From: DATFRY01 sp035489015
GTDB lineage: Bacteria; Myxococcota_A; Polyangia; Haliangiales; Haliangiaceae
DNA: 64,000 nucleotides
Assembly (NCBI GenBank): GCA_035489015.1
Contig: DATHKR010000257.1
Span: 1-64,000 of the forward strand
Direction: 5' to 3'
Shown here: one piece after another, positions 40,467-50,212 of the stretch
How positions within the stretch are numbered: position 1 is the first letter of the stretch
How the letters are laid out: each line of letters opens with the position of its first letter
The notes under the pieces: generated by a model
What the model saw: only the letters and a program-made list of their open reading frames with translations
Told to the model about the DNA's origin: nothing
Databases searched by the model: none
Made by a program: the position numbers and the translations under genes

Positions 40467-41466
40467 CCGCCAGACGGGGCACGCCGTCGGGGACCAGGAG
40501 CGCGCGGGCCGGCTCGCGGTAGCCGGCCGGGGCGGCGCGCGGGTCCGGCACCGCGAGCAGGCGGCCGCGCACCTCGACCCGCTGACCGGGGCGCAGGATC
40601 AGGTGGCGCGCCTGGTGGAACGGGAACGGATCGAGGTCGTCGGCGGTGGCCCGGGCCGGGTCGAGGGCGGCCAGGTAGGCGGCGACCCGCGCGAGCGGCG
40701 CGCGCGAGGTGGACGCGCCGTCGAGGTCGACCAGGCACGGCCCGGCCGGGATCCGCACCCGCTCGCCGCCGTCGAGCAGGACCTCGAAGCCGACCGTGGC
40801 GGCGTCGCGCAGCATCGCGCTCCGGCGGCGGCGCCAGCCCGACACGTGGGTGAGCTCGAGCGCGAAGGCGACCGCGCCGCGGCCGGTGACCGGATCGGAC
40901 GCCACGCGATCCACGCCGGCGGCGATCGTCCCGACGCGACCGGTCGGCGGACCGACCGCGGCGGGGGCGCGGCGCGCGCCGCGCGGGCGGGGCGGCCGTC
41001 GGCGCCAGGCCCGCACCGCGGCGACCGCGAGCGAAGCTACCAGCCACAGCACGAACACCGCGGCGAAGACGGCCAAGGCGATGAGGACGATGTCGCCGAG
41101 GTCGCCGCCGCCGCCGCCGCAGTCGGACAGGGAGCAGCCGTCGAGCAGCGAGGCCCCACCTCCGCCGGTCGCGCCGGCCCGCGCCGCCTCGCCGATGCGC
41201 CGGCGCAGCTCCAGCGGGCCCCACACCTCGGTCAGGATCGCGTCGCGCCCGCTCGCGTCGCCGAGCGAGCACACCCGGTGACCCGGTCCGGCCGGGCAGG
41301 TGCTGCCCTCGGCCACGGCGGTCCGGCAGTCGCGGCAGACCGCGCCGCGCGCCGGCCAGCCCGGCCGATCCAGCCCGCGCGGATCCGGGCGCGAGCGCGG
41401 GCGAGGGATGGGCGGCGGAACCGGAGGAGGCGAACCGAGGACGCGCGGGCCGGGCGGCGAGCTCAT
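40420..41466 (-). CDS. membrane protein with N-terminal Cys-rich motif, 348 aa
   Basis: A Pro-rich N-terminus is followed by a CxxC-type cluster (VCRDCRTAVAEGSTCPAGPG then VCSL) that could bind zinc. A Gly/Cys stretch (CSLSDCGGGGGDLG) precedes one membrane helix (about residues 127-150, IVLIALAVFAAVFVLWLVA). A C-terminal domain of about 170 residues has beta-type segments such as GFEVLLDGGERVRIPAGP and HLILRPGQRVEVRGRLL. No family is recognised. ATG 41466 is preceded by GAGAGG. It is convergent with the LytTR gene and overlaps it by 47 bp. Confidence 0.62.
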   Translation of the reverse strand: MSSPPGPRVLGSPPPVPPPIPRPRSRPDPRGLDRPGWPARGAVCRDCRTAVAEGSTCPAGPGHRVCSLGDASGRDAILTEVWGPLELRRRIGEAARAGATGGGGASLLDGCSLSDCGGGGGDLGDIVLIALAVFAAVFVLWLVASLAVAAVRAWRRRPPRPRGARRAPAAVGPPTGRVGTIAAGVDRVASDPVTGRGAVAFALELTHVSGWRRRRSAMLRDAATVGFEVLLDGGERVRIPAGPCLVDLDGASTSRAPLARVAAYLAALDPARATADDLDPFPFHQARHLILRPGQRVEVRGRLLAVPDPRAAPAGYREPARALLVPDGVPRLAVIDRSRRGSGRRSPG

Positions 41467-41558
41467 CCTCTCAGCGTGACCATCGACCGGCCGGCGGGGA
41501 GACAAACTCGCGGGCCGATTTCTCCGCTCCGCCCACGACTCCATCGTAGGGTCGGATC

Positions 41559-42041
41559 GTGTGGTGGCTGCGCGAGAAGAAGGAGATCTCCGAGTTCCTC
41601 TACCGCCTGCTGGTCGCCGATTCGCCGCGCGGCTACGCCCGCCAGGTGGCCGCCAGGATGGGCGTACCGTACCCGACCCTGTCCAAGTACTGGCTGGGCA
41701 AGCGGCGCTTCCCGGCCGCGCTGGTGAAGCCGCTCTTCCTGGCCACCGGCCAGGACCAGCGCGTGGCCGAGTTCTTCGTCCTGGGCGGCAGCGACTACCG
41801 CCTCCAGCGCACCGGTGACGCCGCCCCGCTCGACGACCTGCCGCGCGCGGTCATGTGGCTGGCCCGGCTCGAGGCCCGCGTCAACGAGCTCTACCTCGAG
41901 GCGACCGGCGCCGACAGCGAGGAGGGGGCGCGCCTGAGCGGTCGCGAGGCCGAGGCGCTGCAGACCGCCGCGCGCGATCTCATCGCCCACGCCGAGAGGC
42001 TGTGCGCCGCGCTGCAGTCGCCGACCCGGTCCGCCCGCTGA
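41559..42041 (+). CDS. helix-turn-helix protein, 160 aa
   Basis: The N-terminal half has a plausible HTH: GYARQVAARMGVPYPTLSKY with WLGKRRFPAALVKPLFLATG. This looks like phage CII/CP76-type or Cro-like regulators, where a small set of helices is followed by a less ordered half. The C-terminal half (about 90-160) is helical (AVMWLARLEARVNELYLEAT). GTG 41559 gives MWWLREKKEISEF. No clear operon. The regulatory target is unknown. Confidence 0.65.
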   Translation: MWWLREKKEISEFLYRLLVADSPRGYARQVAARMGVPYPTLSKYWLGKRRFPAALVKPLFLATGQDQRVAEFFVLGGSDYRLQRTGDAAPLDDLPRAVMWLARLEARVNELYLEATGADSEEGARLSGREAEALQTAARDLIAHAERLCAALQSPTRSAR

Positions 42042-42120
42042 GAGCTCGCCTGATGGCGCCGTCCGCGCGATCAGGCGGCCGCGTCGCGCGCGTCGAACGC
42101 GATGCGCAGGTCGAGCCCGC

Positions 42121-43287
42121 TCAGTCGGTGATGGCGAGGATCGGGTAGGTGTAGTTGTGGAACTGGGGCCGCCCGCCGAGCGGGTACAGCTCGCCCCACG
42201 CGAGCAGGCCGAGCCAAGCCGGATCGCCGCCGATCGCGTCCTGCAGCTCCAGGTTCTCGCGCATGACCCGGTCGTGGCCGAGGAAGCTCGCGGTGCGCGC
42301 TCCGCACTCGAAGCCGAGCACGGCGCGGACCTTTCGCCCGCCCAGGCGCGCGGACAGGTCGCGCGCCATCGCGGTGGTGCCGCCCAGAACGCCCTCGATG
42401 GTCCGGTGGTGCAGCATGACCGGCGTCCCGGTCGGCAGGCTGGCCTGCAGCAGCACGCCACCCAGCGCCGCGTCGGTGCCGAACGCCGCGCGAACCAGGT
42501 AGAGTCCGTCGTCGTCGGCCGGGATGCCGACCGCGAGCGCGGCGGTGTTCTCCAGGTCGGGCTGGCCGGCGCTGGTCATCTCCTGCCACACCTCGAGCGC
42601 CGGTCGCCCGTCGAGCTCGAGGATCATCGGCCCGTCGGCGCGGGTCACGATCATCTCGATCCCGACCGGTGAGGTGCCGTGGCAGACCGCGGTCTCCATG
42701 CCGAAGGTGCCGTCGAGGGCGACGGCGACGGCGCCGCCGCTGAACGCGCGGTCGTCGTAATACTGGAAGGTCCGGACCATCGGCCCGTGCGGCTGGCTGG
42801 CCCCGCCGCCGATGATCGGGCAGCGCACCTCCTCGAACAGGCTGGCCAGGAACACGTCCATGTCGGCGCCGCACAGCGGGTCGTAGAGCAGGATCACCGC
42901 GCGCGGCGATCCGGACAGGTCGGCGCACAGGCTGCGACCCAGATCGCGCCCCTTGGCGGCGGAGTCGACGTGGATCCCCTCGACGTGGCTGGTCACCACG
43001 CCGAGCGAGGAACCGCCCAGCGCGATCGCGCCCGCCAGGTAGCCGTCCTCGGCGACGACGCCGCGCGACATGATGCCCTGCGCGGAGCAGCCCAGCACCG
43101 CGGTGCCGGTGGGGAGCACCTCGTGCACGCCGCGCAGGAACCCGGCCTGGTCGTGGTTGACGCTGGCATAGGCGAGCAGCACCGCCGGCGCGGCATCGGC
43201 TCCGCCTATGGCCTCCTCGGCCACCTTCCGCCCGGCCTCGCGCGAGCTCACCAGCGTCGAGAAGCAGCTCCGAGCGAATACTCCCAT
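42121..43287 (-). CDS. FIST-domain sensory protein, 388 aa
   Basis: FIST-N (about 33-220; AVLLAYASVNHDQAGFLRGV and TAVLGCSAQGIMSRG) and FIST-C (about 225-375; GFECGARTASFLGHD) cover the whole length. FIST proteins bind small ligands and usually work beside signalling enzymes. Here it stands alone, with no kinase or cyclase fused or adjacent. ATG 43287 gives MGVFARSCFSTLVSS, the usual start. Cytoplasmic, no signal peptide. Confidence 0.88.
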   Translation of the reverse strand: MGVFARSCFSTLVSSREAGRKVAEEAIGGADAAPAVLLAYASVNHDQAGFLRGVHEVLPTGTAVLGCSAQGIMSRGVVAEDGYLAGAIALGGSSLGVVTSHVEGIHVDSAAKGRDLGRSLCADLSGSPRAVILLYDPLCGADMDVFLASLFEEVRCPIIGGGASQPHGPMVRTFQYYDDRAFSGGAVAVALDGTFGMETAVCHGTSPVGIEMIVTRADGPMILELDGRPALEVWQEMTSAGQPDLENTAALAVGIPADDDGLYLVRAAFGTDAALGGVLLQASLPTGTPVMLHHRTIEGVLGGTTAMARDLSARLGGRKVRAVLGFECGARTASFLGHDRVMRENLELQDAIGGDPAWLGLLAWGELYPLGGRPQFHNYTYPILAITD

Positions 43288-43477
43288 GCGAACCTTCTTT
43301 CCCGGCCGTCGGCGGACCCGCGCACGCCGCTTGTAGAGCTCGATCGAGATCGGCCGCGCAGGGTGAAAGCTTGAGCCGCGCGGGGTCCGCGATCGAACCC
43401 CGACGGGGCGAGCCGTGCGCCGAGGTGGGCACAGGGAGCAGGTTTGACAGGCGCACCGCCGCTTCCTACGGTTGGGG

Positions 43478-44299
43478 ATGGCGGTCCGGCCCCTGCTCTA
43501 CGCTCTCCCCGCGGTGATCGGCCTGGGCGCGGCCGGCTGGCTGCTGCGCGAGAACCGCGCGCTCGAGCGCGAGCTGGTCGAGCTGCGCCGAGACGCGAGC
43601 CAGGGCGCCGGGGCCGGCGCGATCGTCCCCGGGGCGACCGAGAAGGCCGGGCCGGCACCGGTGCAGGGTGGTGAGCGCCGCCGCGGTGGCGGGCTGGGCG
43701 GCTTCCTCCGCGGTCTCTCTCGCGCCGGCGCGCCGCCGCCCGCGCTGGATCCGCCGCAGAAGGAGAGCCGGGCCGAGCGCCGCCAGCGCCGCATGGACGA
43801 GCTGCGCGCCATGCTCGGCCGCGAGCCGGGCGAGAGCGCCGACGACTATCGCGCGCGGGTGATGCCGATGGTCACCGCGGCGCTGGCCATCCCGCGCTCG
43901 CGGATGGAGGAGATGCGCGCCGAGGCGGAGAAGGCGGCCCAGGTCACCGACGGCCAGCGGACCCAGCTCGACGCGCTGTTCGACGACGTCACCCGCGAGA
44001 CGATCGAGCTCACCAACCAGGCGATCGCGACCGGTGACCTCACGCCTTATGAGCGCAACGTGTCCGGGCTCCTGTCGTGGGGCGGCGGCCTGGGCGCGAT
44101 CCTCGGCTCCACCCAGAACCGCATCGCCGGCATCCTCAGCGCCGAGCAGCGGCAGATCCTGGTCGACCAGGGGTTCGAGTGGGGTGAGTACCTCGGCGCG
44201 CACATGCCGTGGGAGAAGCTCGATCCGCCGCCCGCCCCGACCGGCGAGGGCGGCAGCGGCGACGGCGAGGGCGGTGATCGCGGTGGTGGCGGCACCTGA
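43478..44299 (+). CDS. membrane-anchored hypothetical protein, 273 aa
   Basis: One N-terminal hydrophobic segment (LLYALPAVIGLGAAGWLL) acts as a signal anchor. A coiled-coil-like RALERELVELRRD, a Gly/Pro-rich linker, and then a helical domain (about 90-240) follow, with RRMDELRAMLGREPGESADD and SAEQRQILVDQGFEWGEYLG. The C-terminal helical part is somewhat like Spy/CpxP or myxobacterial 'periplasmic heavy-metal sensor' helices, but I cannot assign a family. The tail is Gly/Asp-rich. ATG 43478 is used; TTG 43472 is two codons upstream. Confidence 0.62.
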   Translation: MAVRPLLYALPAVIGLGAAGWLLRENRALERELVELRRDASQGAGAGAIVPGATEKAGPAPVQGGERRRGGGLGGFLRGLSRAGAPPPALDPPQKESRAERRQRRMDELRAMLGREPGESADDYRARVMPMVTAALAIPRSRMEEMRAEAEKAAQVTDGQRTQLDALFDDVTRETIELTNQAIATGDLTPYERNVSGLLSWGGGLGAILGSTQNRIAGILSAEQRQILVDQGFEWGEYLGAHMPWEKLDPPPAPTGEGGSGDGEGGDRGGGGT

Positions 44300-44425
44300 C
44301 CGCGCTCATGTCGCGGGCCTTGCGCTCCCGCTCGCGGCGGTTCTCGGGCATCATCCGGTCCTCGTGGATCGACCGGGTGACATGGATCTCGCGGGCATGC
44401 TTCTCGGGACCCCGTCGGTGCACTG

Positions 44426-45166
44426 GTGAGCGTCGAACCCGTCATCTCGGTCCGCGATCTCCACTTCCGCTACCGGCCCGAGCAGCGGCTGGTCCTCCGC
44501 GGCGTCGACCTCGACATCGCCGCGGGCGCGCGCTGCCTGCTCATCGGCGCCAACGGCGCGGGCAAGACCACCCTCCTCAGGGTGATGGGTGGAAAGCACA
44601 TGGTCCCGGAGCAGGCCGCGCGCGTGCTCGGCCGCTCCGCCTTCCACGACACCGCCCTGTCCGGGATGGTCGAGTACCTGGGCGGAGGATTCCCGTTCGA
44701 GGTCGACATCCGGGTCGGCGACCTCGTCGCCGGGGTGCGCAACGCCGACGCGGACCGCCTCGACCGCCTGATCGCGCTGCTCGGGGTCGACCTCGAGTGG
44801 CACATGCACCGCGTCTCCGACGGACAGCGGCGGCGGGTCCAGCTCCTGCTCGGGCTGGTGCGCCCCCGCCGGGTGCTCCTCCTCGACGAGATCACCACCG
44901 ACCTCGACCTCCTGGCCCGCCAGGATCTTCTCGATTTCCTGCGCGAGGAGAGCGAGGAGCGGTCGGTCACGGTGGTCTACGCCACGCACATCCTCGACCG
45001 GCTGGAGTCGTGGGCCACTCACCTTTGCGCGCTGCGCGGCGGGCGCGTGACCTGGATGGGTCCCATCGACGAGATGCCGGAGCTGGCCGAGGCGCGGGCC
45101 GCCGGCCGGGCGTCGCCGCTGTACGAGGGAGTGCTGTCCTGGTTGCGCGCTCCGGCTCTGTTATAG
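44426..45166 (+). CDS. ABC ATPase of the eukaryote-like CAF16/ABCI subfamily, 246 aa
   Basis: A soluble ABC ATPase without membrane domain. Walker A is GANGAGKTTLLRVMGGKHMV; the signature is VSDGQRRRVQLLLGL instead of LSGGQ; Walker B is VLLLDEITTDLDLLAR; H-loop YATHILDRLE. The GGKHMV, FHDT, YLGGGFPF and SDGQRRRVQ features are those of yeast CAF16 and the plant ABCI19-21 family, which act with CCR4-NOT/transcription or as non-transporter ABC proteins. Bacterial members are less common. No permease or binding protein gene is adjacent. GTG 44426 is used. The FHA-GGDEF gene starts 40 bp downstream. Confidence 0.88.
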   Translation: MSVEPVISVRDLHFRYRPEQRLVLRGVDLDIAAGARCLLIGANGAGKTTLLRVMGGKHMVPEQAARVLGRSAFHDTALSGMVEYLGGGFPFEVDIRVGDLVAGVRNADADRLDRLIALLGVDLEWHMHRVSDGQRRRVQLLLGLVRPRRVLLLDEITTDLDLLARQDLLDFLREESEERSVTVVYATHILDRLESWATHLCALRGGRVTWMGPIDEMPELAEARAAGRASPLYEGVLSWLRAPALL

Positions 45167-45206
45167 TCGACGCCTTCGGCCACAGTCCGCGAACGGAGAG
45201 CTTGGA

Positions 45207-46166
45207 TTGGCGCAGGCCGGACGAACCAAGAAGCGGCGGGGCAGCACGGTGGTGCTGGATGACCCGCCGGGCGGAGCCGGTGGCAACGACTCCGGGCCCG
45301 AGGAGGATGCCTACATCATCCTGCTTCACCCGCCGGGCACCGAGATGGGCTGGCGCACCACGCTCGAGCTCGATCGCTACCTGGTCGGGCGCGACGAGGC
45401 CGCCGAGATCTTCCTCGCCCGCGAGTCGGTCTCGCGCCAGCACGCCGAGCTCCGGCGCGACGTGGGCGGTCACTGGATGCTGCGCGACCTGGGCTCGACC
45501 AACGGCTCGTTCGTGAACGACCGCCGCGTCAGCGAGGTGCGGCTGCGCGACGGCGACCAGATCAAGTTTGGCGACGTGGTCTACAAGTTCCTGTCCGGCG
45601 GGAACGTCGAGCACCGATACCACGAGGAGATCTATCAGATGTCGGTGCTGGACGCCCTGACCGGCGTCTACAACCGGCGGTTCTTCAACGACTTCCTCGA
45701 GCGCGAGCGAGCCAGCGCGCAGCGCCACCGGAATCCCCTGACGCTGGTCATGCTCGACATCGATCACTTCAAGGAAGTGAACGACCAGCGCGGTCACCTG
45801 TGCGGCGACGCGGCCCTGCGCCAGGTGGCCGATCGGATCAAGCCGCGCATCCGGCGCGAGGACCTGTTCGCGCGCTTCGGCGGCGAGGAGTTCGCGGCGA
45901 TCCTGACCATCACGCCGCTCGAGGGCGGGCTGCGCTTCGCCGAGTCGCTGCGCCAGATCGTGGCGCGGCGGCCGTTCGTGTTCGACGGCGAGGAGTTCCC
46001 GATGACCATCAGCCTGGGCGTGACGGCGATGATCGACGAGCCCGACCTCACCACCGACGCCCTCATCCAGCGGGCCGACGCGCTCATGTACGAGGCCAAG
46101 CGGCTGGGCCGCGATCGCGTCTGCCCGGTGGTGCCGCCCCGGGCCAGCTCGAGCAACGGCGAGTGA
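45207..46166 (+). CDS. FHA-GGDEF diguanylate cyclase, 319 aa
   Basis: The FHA domain (about 48-135) has the phosphothreonine-binding signature GRDEAAEIFLARESVSRQHA and LGSTNGSFVNDRRV. The GGDEF domain (about 150-305) has the active-site RFGGEEFAAIL. A product-inhibition RxxD site (RRED) sits five residues before it, so feedback inhibition by c-di-GMP is expected. It makes c-di-GMP in response to a Ser/Thr-kinase signal read by FHA. It starts at TTG 45207, and its stop overlaps the mutS2 GTG (GTGA). Confidence 0.9.
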   Translation: MAQAGRTKKRRGSTVVLDDPPGGAGGNDSGPEEDAYIILLHPPGTEMGWRTTLELDRYLVGRDEAAEIFLARESVSRQHAELRRDVGGHWMLRDLGSTNGSFVNDRRVSEVRLRDGDQIKFGDVVYKFLSGGNVEHRYHEEIYQMSVLDALTGVYNRRFFNDFLERERASAQRHRNPLTLVMLDIDHFKEVNDQRGHLCGDAALRQVADRIKPRIRREDLFARFGGEEFAAILTITPLEGGLRFAESLRQIVARRPFVFDGEEFPMTISLGVTAMIDEPDLTTDALIQRADALMYEAKRLGRDRVCPVVPPRASSSNGE

Positions 46167-48739
46167 GCGAGCCCGTCGTGACGCCGGATGACCGCACGGG
46201 CGGCGCCGGGTCGATCATCGATCCGGGCATCGATCCGGGCATCGATCCCGGCATCGATCCCGGCATCGACCCGGGCGTCGACCCGGGCGTCGATCCGATC
46301 ACCGCCGGACCGGAGACTCGCGCGCAGCTCGGCTGGGATCAGATCGTCGCCGACCTCGGCCGCCGCTGCCGCACCACCCCCGGTGAGCAGCGGGCGCTCC
46401 AGCTCCACTTCCTGCCCGATCCGGACGCGGCGCGGGAGCGCATGGCCGAGATCGCGGAGGCCCGCGGCCTGCGCACCGGCGGGCGGCCGCTGCCGTTCGG
46501 CGGCGTGGTCGACCTGCGCGAGGCGGTCCGGCGCGCGGTCAAGGGCGCGGTGCTCGAGCCGGCCGACCTGGTCGCGGTCGGCCAGACCGCGCGCGGCTGC
46601 GATCGTCTGCGCCGTCACCTGCGCCAGGAGCGCGAGCGGGCCCCGCGCCTGGCGGTGCGCGGCGAGCGCGTGCCCGAGCTGGGCCACGTCTTCCACCCGA
46701 TCCTGGAGGCGTTCGACGAGACCGGGCGGCTGCACGACCACGCCAGCGCCGAGCTGGCCTCCCGCCGCCGCCACGCCGCCCACGTCCGCGCCGAGCTCGA
46801 CCGCCGCGCGCGCGATCTGCTCGACGACAAGCGCTGGGCCGACGCGCTGCAGGATCGCTTCTACACCCAGCGCGACGAGCGCTGCGTCCTGCCGATCCGG
46901 GTCGAGGCGCGCAGCCGGGTGCGCGGCATCGTGCACGGCACCTCGCACAGCGGGCAGACCGTGTTCGTCGAGCCGGAGGCGCTGGTCGAGCTGGGCAACC
47001 AGCTGGTCCTCGCGCTCCACGCGGTGGCCGACGAGGAGCAGCGCATCCTGGCCCAGCTGACCGGATTCGTGGCCGAGGACGCCGCCGCGCTCGCCGCCGC
47101 GCTCGAGATCGCCGCCGAGCTCGACGTGCTGGCCGCCGCGGCCGACCAGGCCGAGGTGCTCGCGGCCAGCGCGCCGGCGATCGATCCGGACGGCGGCTTC
47201 CAGCTGGACGGCGCGCGCCACCCGCTCATGGAGCTGGGCGGCAGGCCGTGCGTGCCCAACGACATCCGGCTGGCCCCCGGTGCCGGCCTCATCGTGTCGG
47301 GTCCGAACGCGGGCGGAAAGACGGTCGCGCTCAAGACCACCGGGCTGGCCGTGCTGATGGCGCGGGCCGGGTTGCACGTCGCGGCCGGGCCGGCCAGCTC
47401 GCTGCCGTGGATCGATCGAGTGGAGAGCGACATCGGCGACGCGCAGAGCCTGGAGAAGGACCTGTCCACGTTCAGCGGCCACCTGGTCCGCCTGGCCGGG
47501 ATCCTCCGCTCGGCCGGGCCCGGCACGCTGGTGCTGCTCGACGAGCTCTGCGTCGGCACCGAGCCGGAGCAGGGCGCGGCGCTGGCCCAGGCGGTGCTGG
47601 AGGGGCTGGCGGCGCGCGGCGCCCAGGTGATGGTGTCGACCCACTACGAGCGGCTGAAGGCGCTCGGCGCGACCGATCCGCGCTTCGCCAACGCGTCGGT
47701 CGGGTTCGATCTGGTCGCGATGCTGCCGACCTTCCAGCTCCACCTCGGGGTGCCGGGCACGTCCGGCGCGCTGGCCCTGGCCCGCCGGCTGGAGCTGGAC
47801 GCCGGGCTGGTCGAGCGGGCCGAGGTCATCCTCGGCGCGCGCCGGGCCGACATCGAGGAGCTGCTGGTCGCGCTGGCCGACGAGCGCGAGCGGCTGGCCG
47901 GCGAGCGGGAAGAAGTGGCCGCGCTGCGGGCCGAGGCGGAGCGCGCGCTGGCGGCGGCGGCGCTGGCCGAGGAGCGGGCGCGCGAGCGCGAGCGACAGGT
48001 CCGCCAGGGCAGCCACGACGAGGCGGTGGCGGCGCTGCGCGAGACCCGGCGCGAGCTCGACGAGCTGCGCGTGACGGTGCGGCGGCGGCGCAAGATCGAG
48101 GGCACCACCGGCGCCACCGACGTCCGCTCGATCGGCGCCGAGGTGGACGCGGCGGCGGCGCGGATCGCGGCCAACGCGCCGGCCCCGACCGCGGCCGCGT
48201 CCGGCGACCAGCCGCCGGATCCGTTGGAGCTGCGCCCGGGGGTGGAGGTGCGGGTGCTGCCGCTGTCGGCCTCCGGCGCGGTGGTCTCCGCGCCCGAGGG
48301 CGGTCGCGTCTCGGTCCAGGTCGGCGCGCTGCGCACCACGGTCAGCGTCGCGGACGTCCGGCTGGTGTCGGGCCGGCAGCTGCGCCGCGAGGGGACGGCG
48401 CGCGGGGGCGGCGCCGGGCGTGGCCGCAGCGGGGGCGGCGGCGGGGTGACCACGGTGACGGCGCCGACCGAGGGGCGCGCGCTGCGCCGCAGCCCGGACG
48501 CGACCCTGGACCTGCGCGGCGAGCGCGTGGACGACGCCATCTCCGCGCTCGATCGCTTCCTCGACGAGAGCATGCGCGCCGATCGCGACGCGATCTTCGT
48601 CATCCACGGCCACGGCACCGGCGCGCTGCGCAACGCGGTCCGCGAGCACATCCGCGCCCACCCGGCGGTCTCGCAGTCGCGCCCGGGCGAGCAGTCCGAG
48701 GGCGGCGACGGGGTGACCGTGGCCTGGCTCGACGTGTAG
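46163..48739 (+). CDS. mutS2: endonuclease MutS2, 858 aa
   Basis: MutS-family core (about 60-620) with Walker A SGPNAGGKTVALKTTGLAVL, the 'DIGDAQSLEKDLSTFSGHL' region and Walker B LVLLDELCVGTEPEQGAALA, then a coiled-coil linker. A C-terminal Smr nuclease domain contains LDLRGERVDDAISAL and FVIHGHGTGALRNAVREHI. It lacks the mismatch-recognition domain of MutS1, as expected; MutS2 acts on recombination intermediates and collided ribosomes. An IDPG repeat precedes the core. It overlaps the GGDEF gene by 4 bp. Confidence 0.92.
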   Translation: MSEPVVTPDDRTGGAGSIIDPGIDPGIDPGIDPGIDPGVDPGVDPITAGPETRAQLGWDQIVADLGRRCRTTPGEQRALQLHFLPDPDAARERMAEIAEARGLRTGGRPLPFGGVVDLREAVRRAVKGAVLEPADLVAVGQTARGCDRLRRHLRQERERAPRLAVRGERVPELGHVFHPILEAFDETGRLHDHASAELASRRRHAAHVRAELDRRARDLLDDKRWADALQDRFYTQRDERCVLPIRVEARSRVRGIVHGTSHSGQTVFVEPEALVELGNQLVLALHAVADEEQRILAQLTGFVAEDAAALAAALEIAAELDVLAAAADQAEVLAASAPAIDPDGGFQLDGARHPLMELGGRPCVPNDIRLAPGAGLIVSGPNAGGKTVALKTTGLAVLMARAGLHVAAGPASSLPWIDRVESDIGDAQSLEKDLSTFSGHLVRLAGILRSAGPGTLVLLDELCVGTEPEQGAALAQAVLEGLAARGAQVMVSTHYERLKALGATDPRFANASVGFDLVAMLPTFQLHLGVPGTSGALALARRLELDAGLVERAEVILGARRADIEELLVALADERERLAGEREEVAALRAEAERALAAAALAEERARERERQVRQGSHDEAVAALRETRRELDELRVTVRRRRKIEGTTGATDVRSIGAEVDAAAARIAANAPAPTAAASGDQPPDPLELRPGVEVRVLPLSASGAVVSAPEGGRVSVQVGALRTTVSVADVRLVSGRQLRREGTARGGGAGRGRSGGGGGVTTVTAPTEGRALRRSPDATLDLRGERVDDAISALDRFLDESMRADRDAIFVIHGHGTGALRNAVREHIRAHPAVSQSRPGEQSEGGDGVTVAWLDV
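46217..46294 (+). repeat. 12-bp tandem repeats encoding IDPG near the MutS2 N-terminus
   Basis: About six copies of an ATCGATCCGGGC-like 12-bp unit (later ones GTCGACCCGGGC) encode IDPGIDPG...VDPGVDP. The repeat lies before the conserved core and is not part of the family domain. Its length is probably variable. Confidence 0.8.
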
Positions 48740-48770
48740 CGAGCGCGTCGCGCGGGCGCGGCGGGGCGCC

Positions 48771-50147
<1,377 letters not shown>

Positions 50148-50212
50148 GGCGGGAATCTACCTCCCGCGCGGCCGTCGATCCGAGGGTCGACCAGCCGTGT
50201 CGTCGGCCGGCC

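Noticed and set aside
45794..48661. 955-codon open frame opposite mutS2
   Set aside because: It is a consequence of high GC at third positions on the coding strand; mutS2 has clear family motifs, this frame has none.
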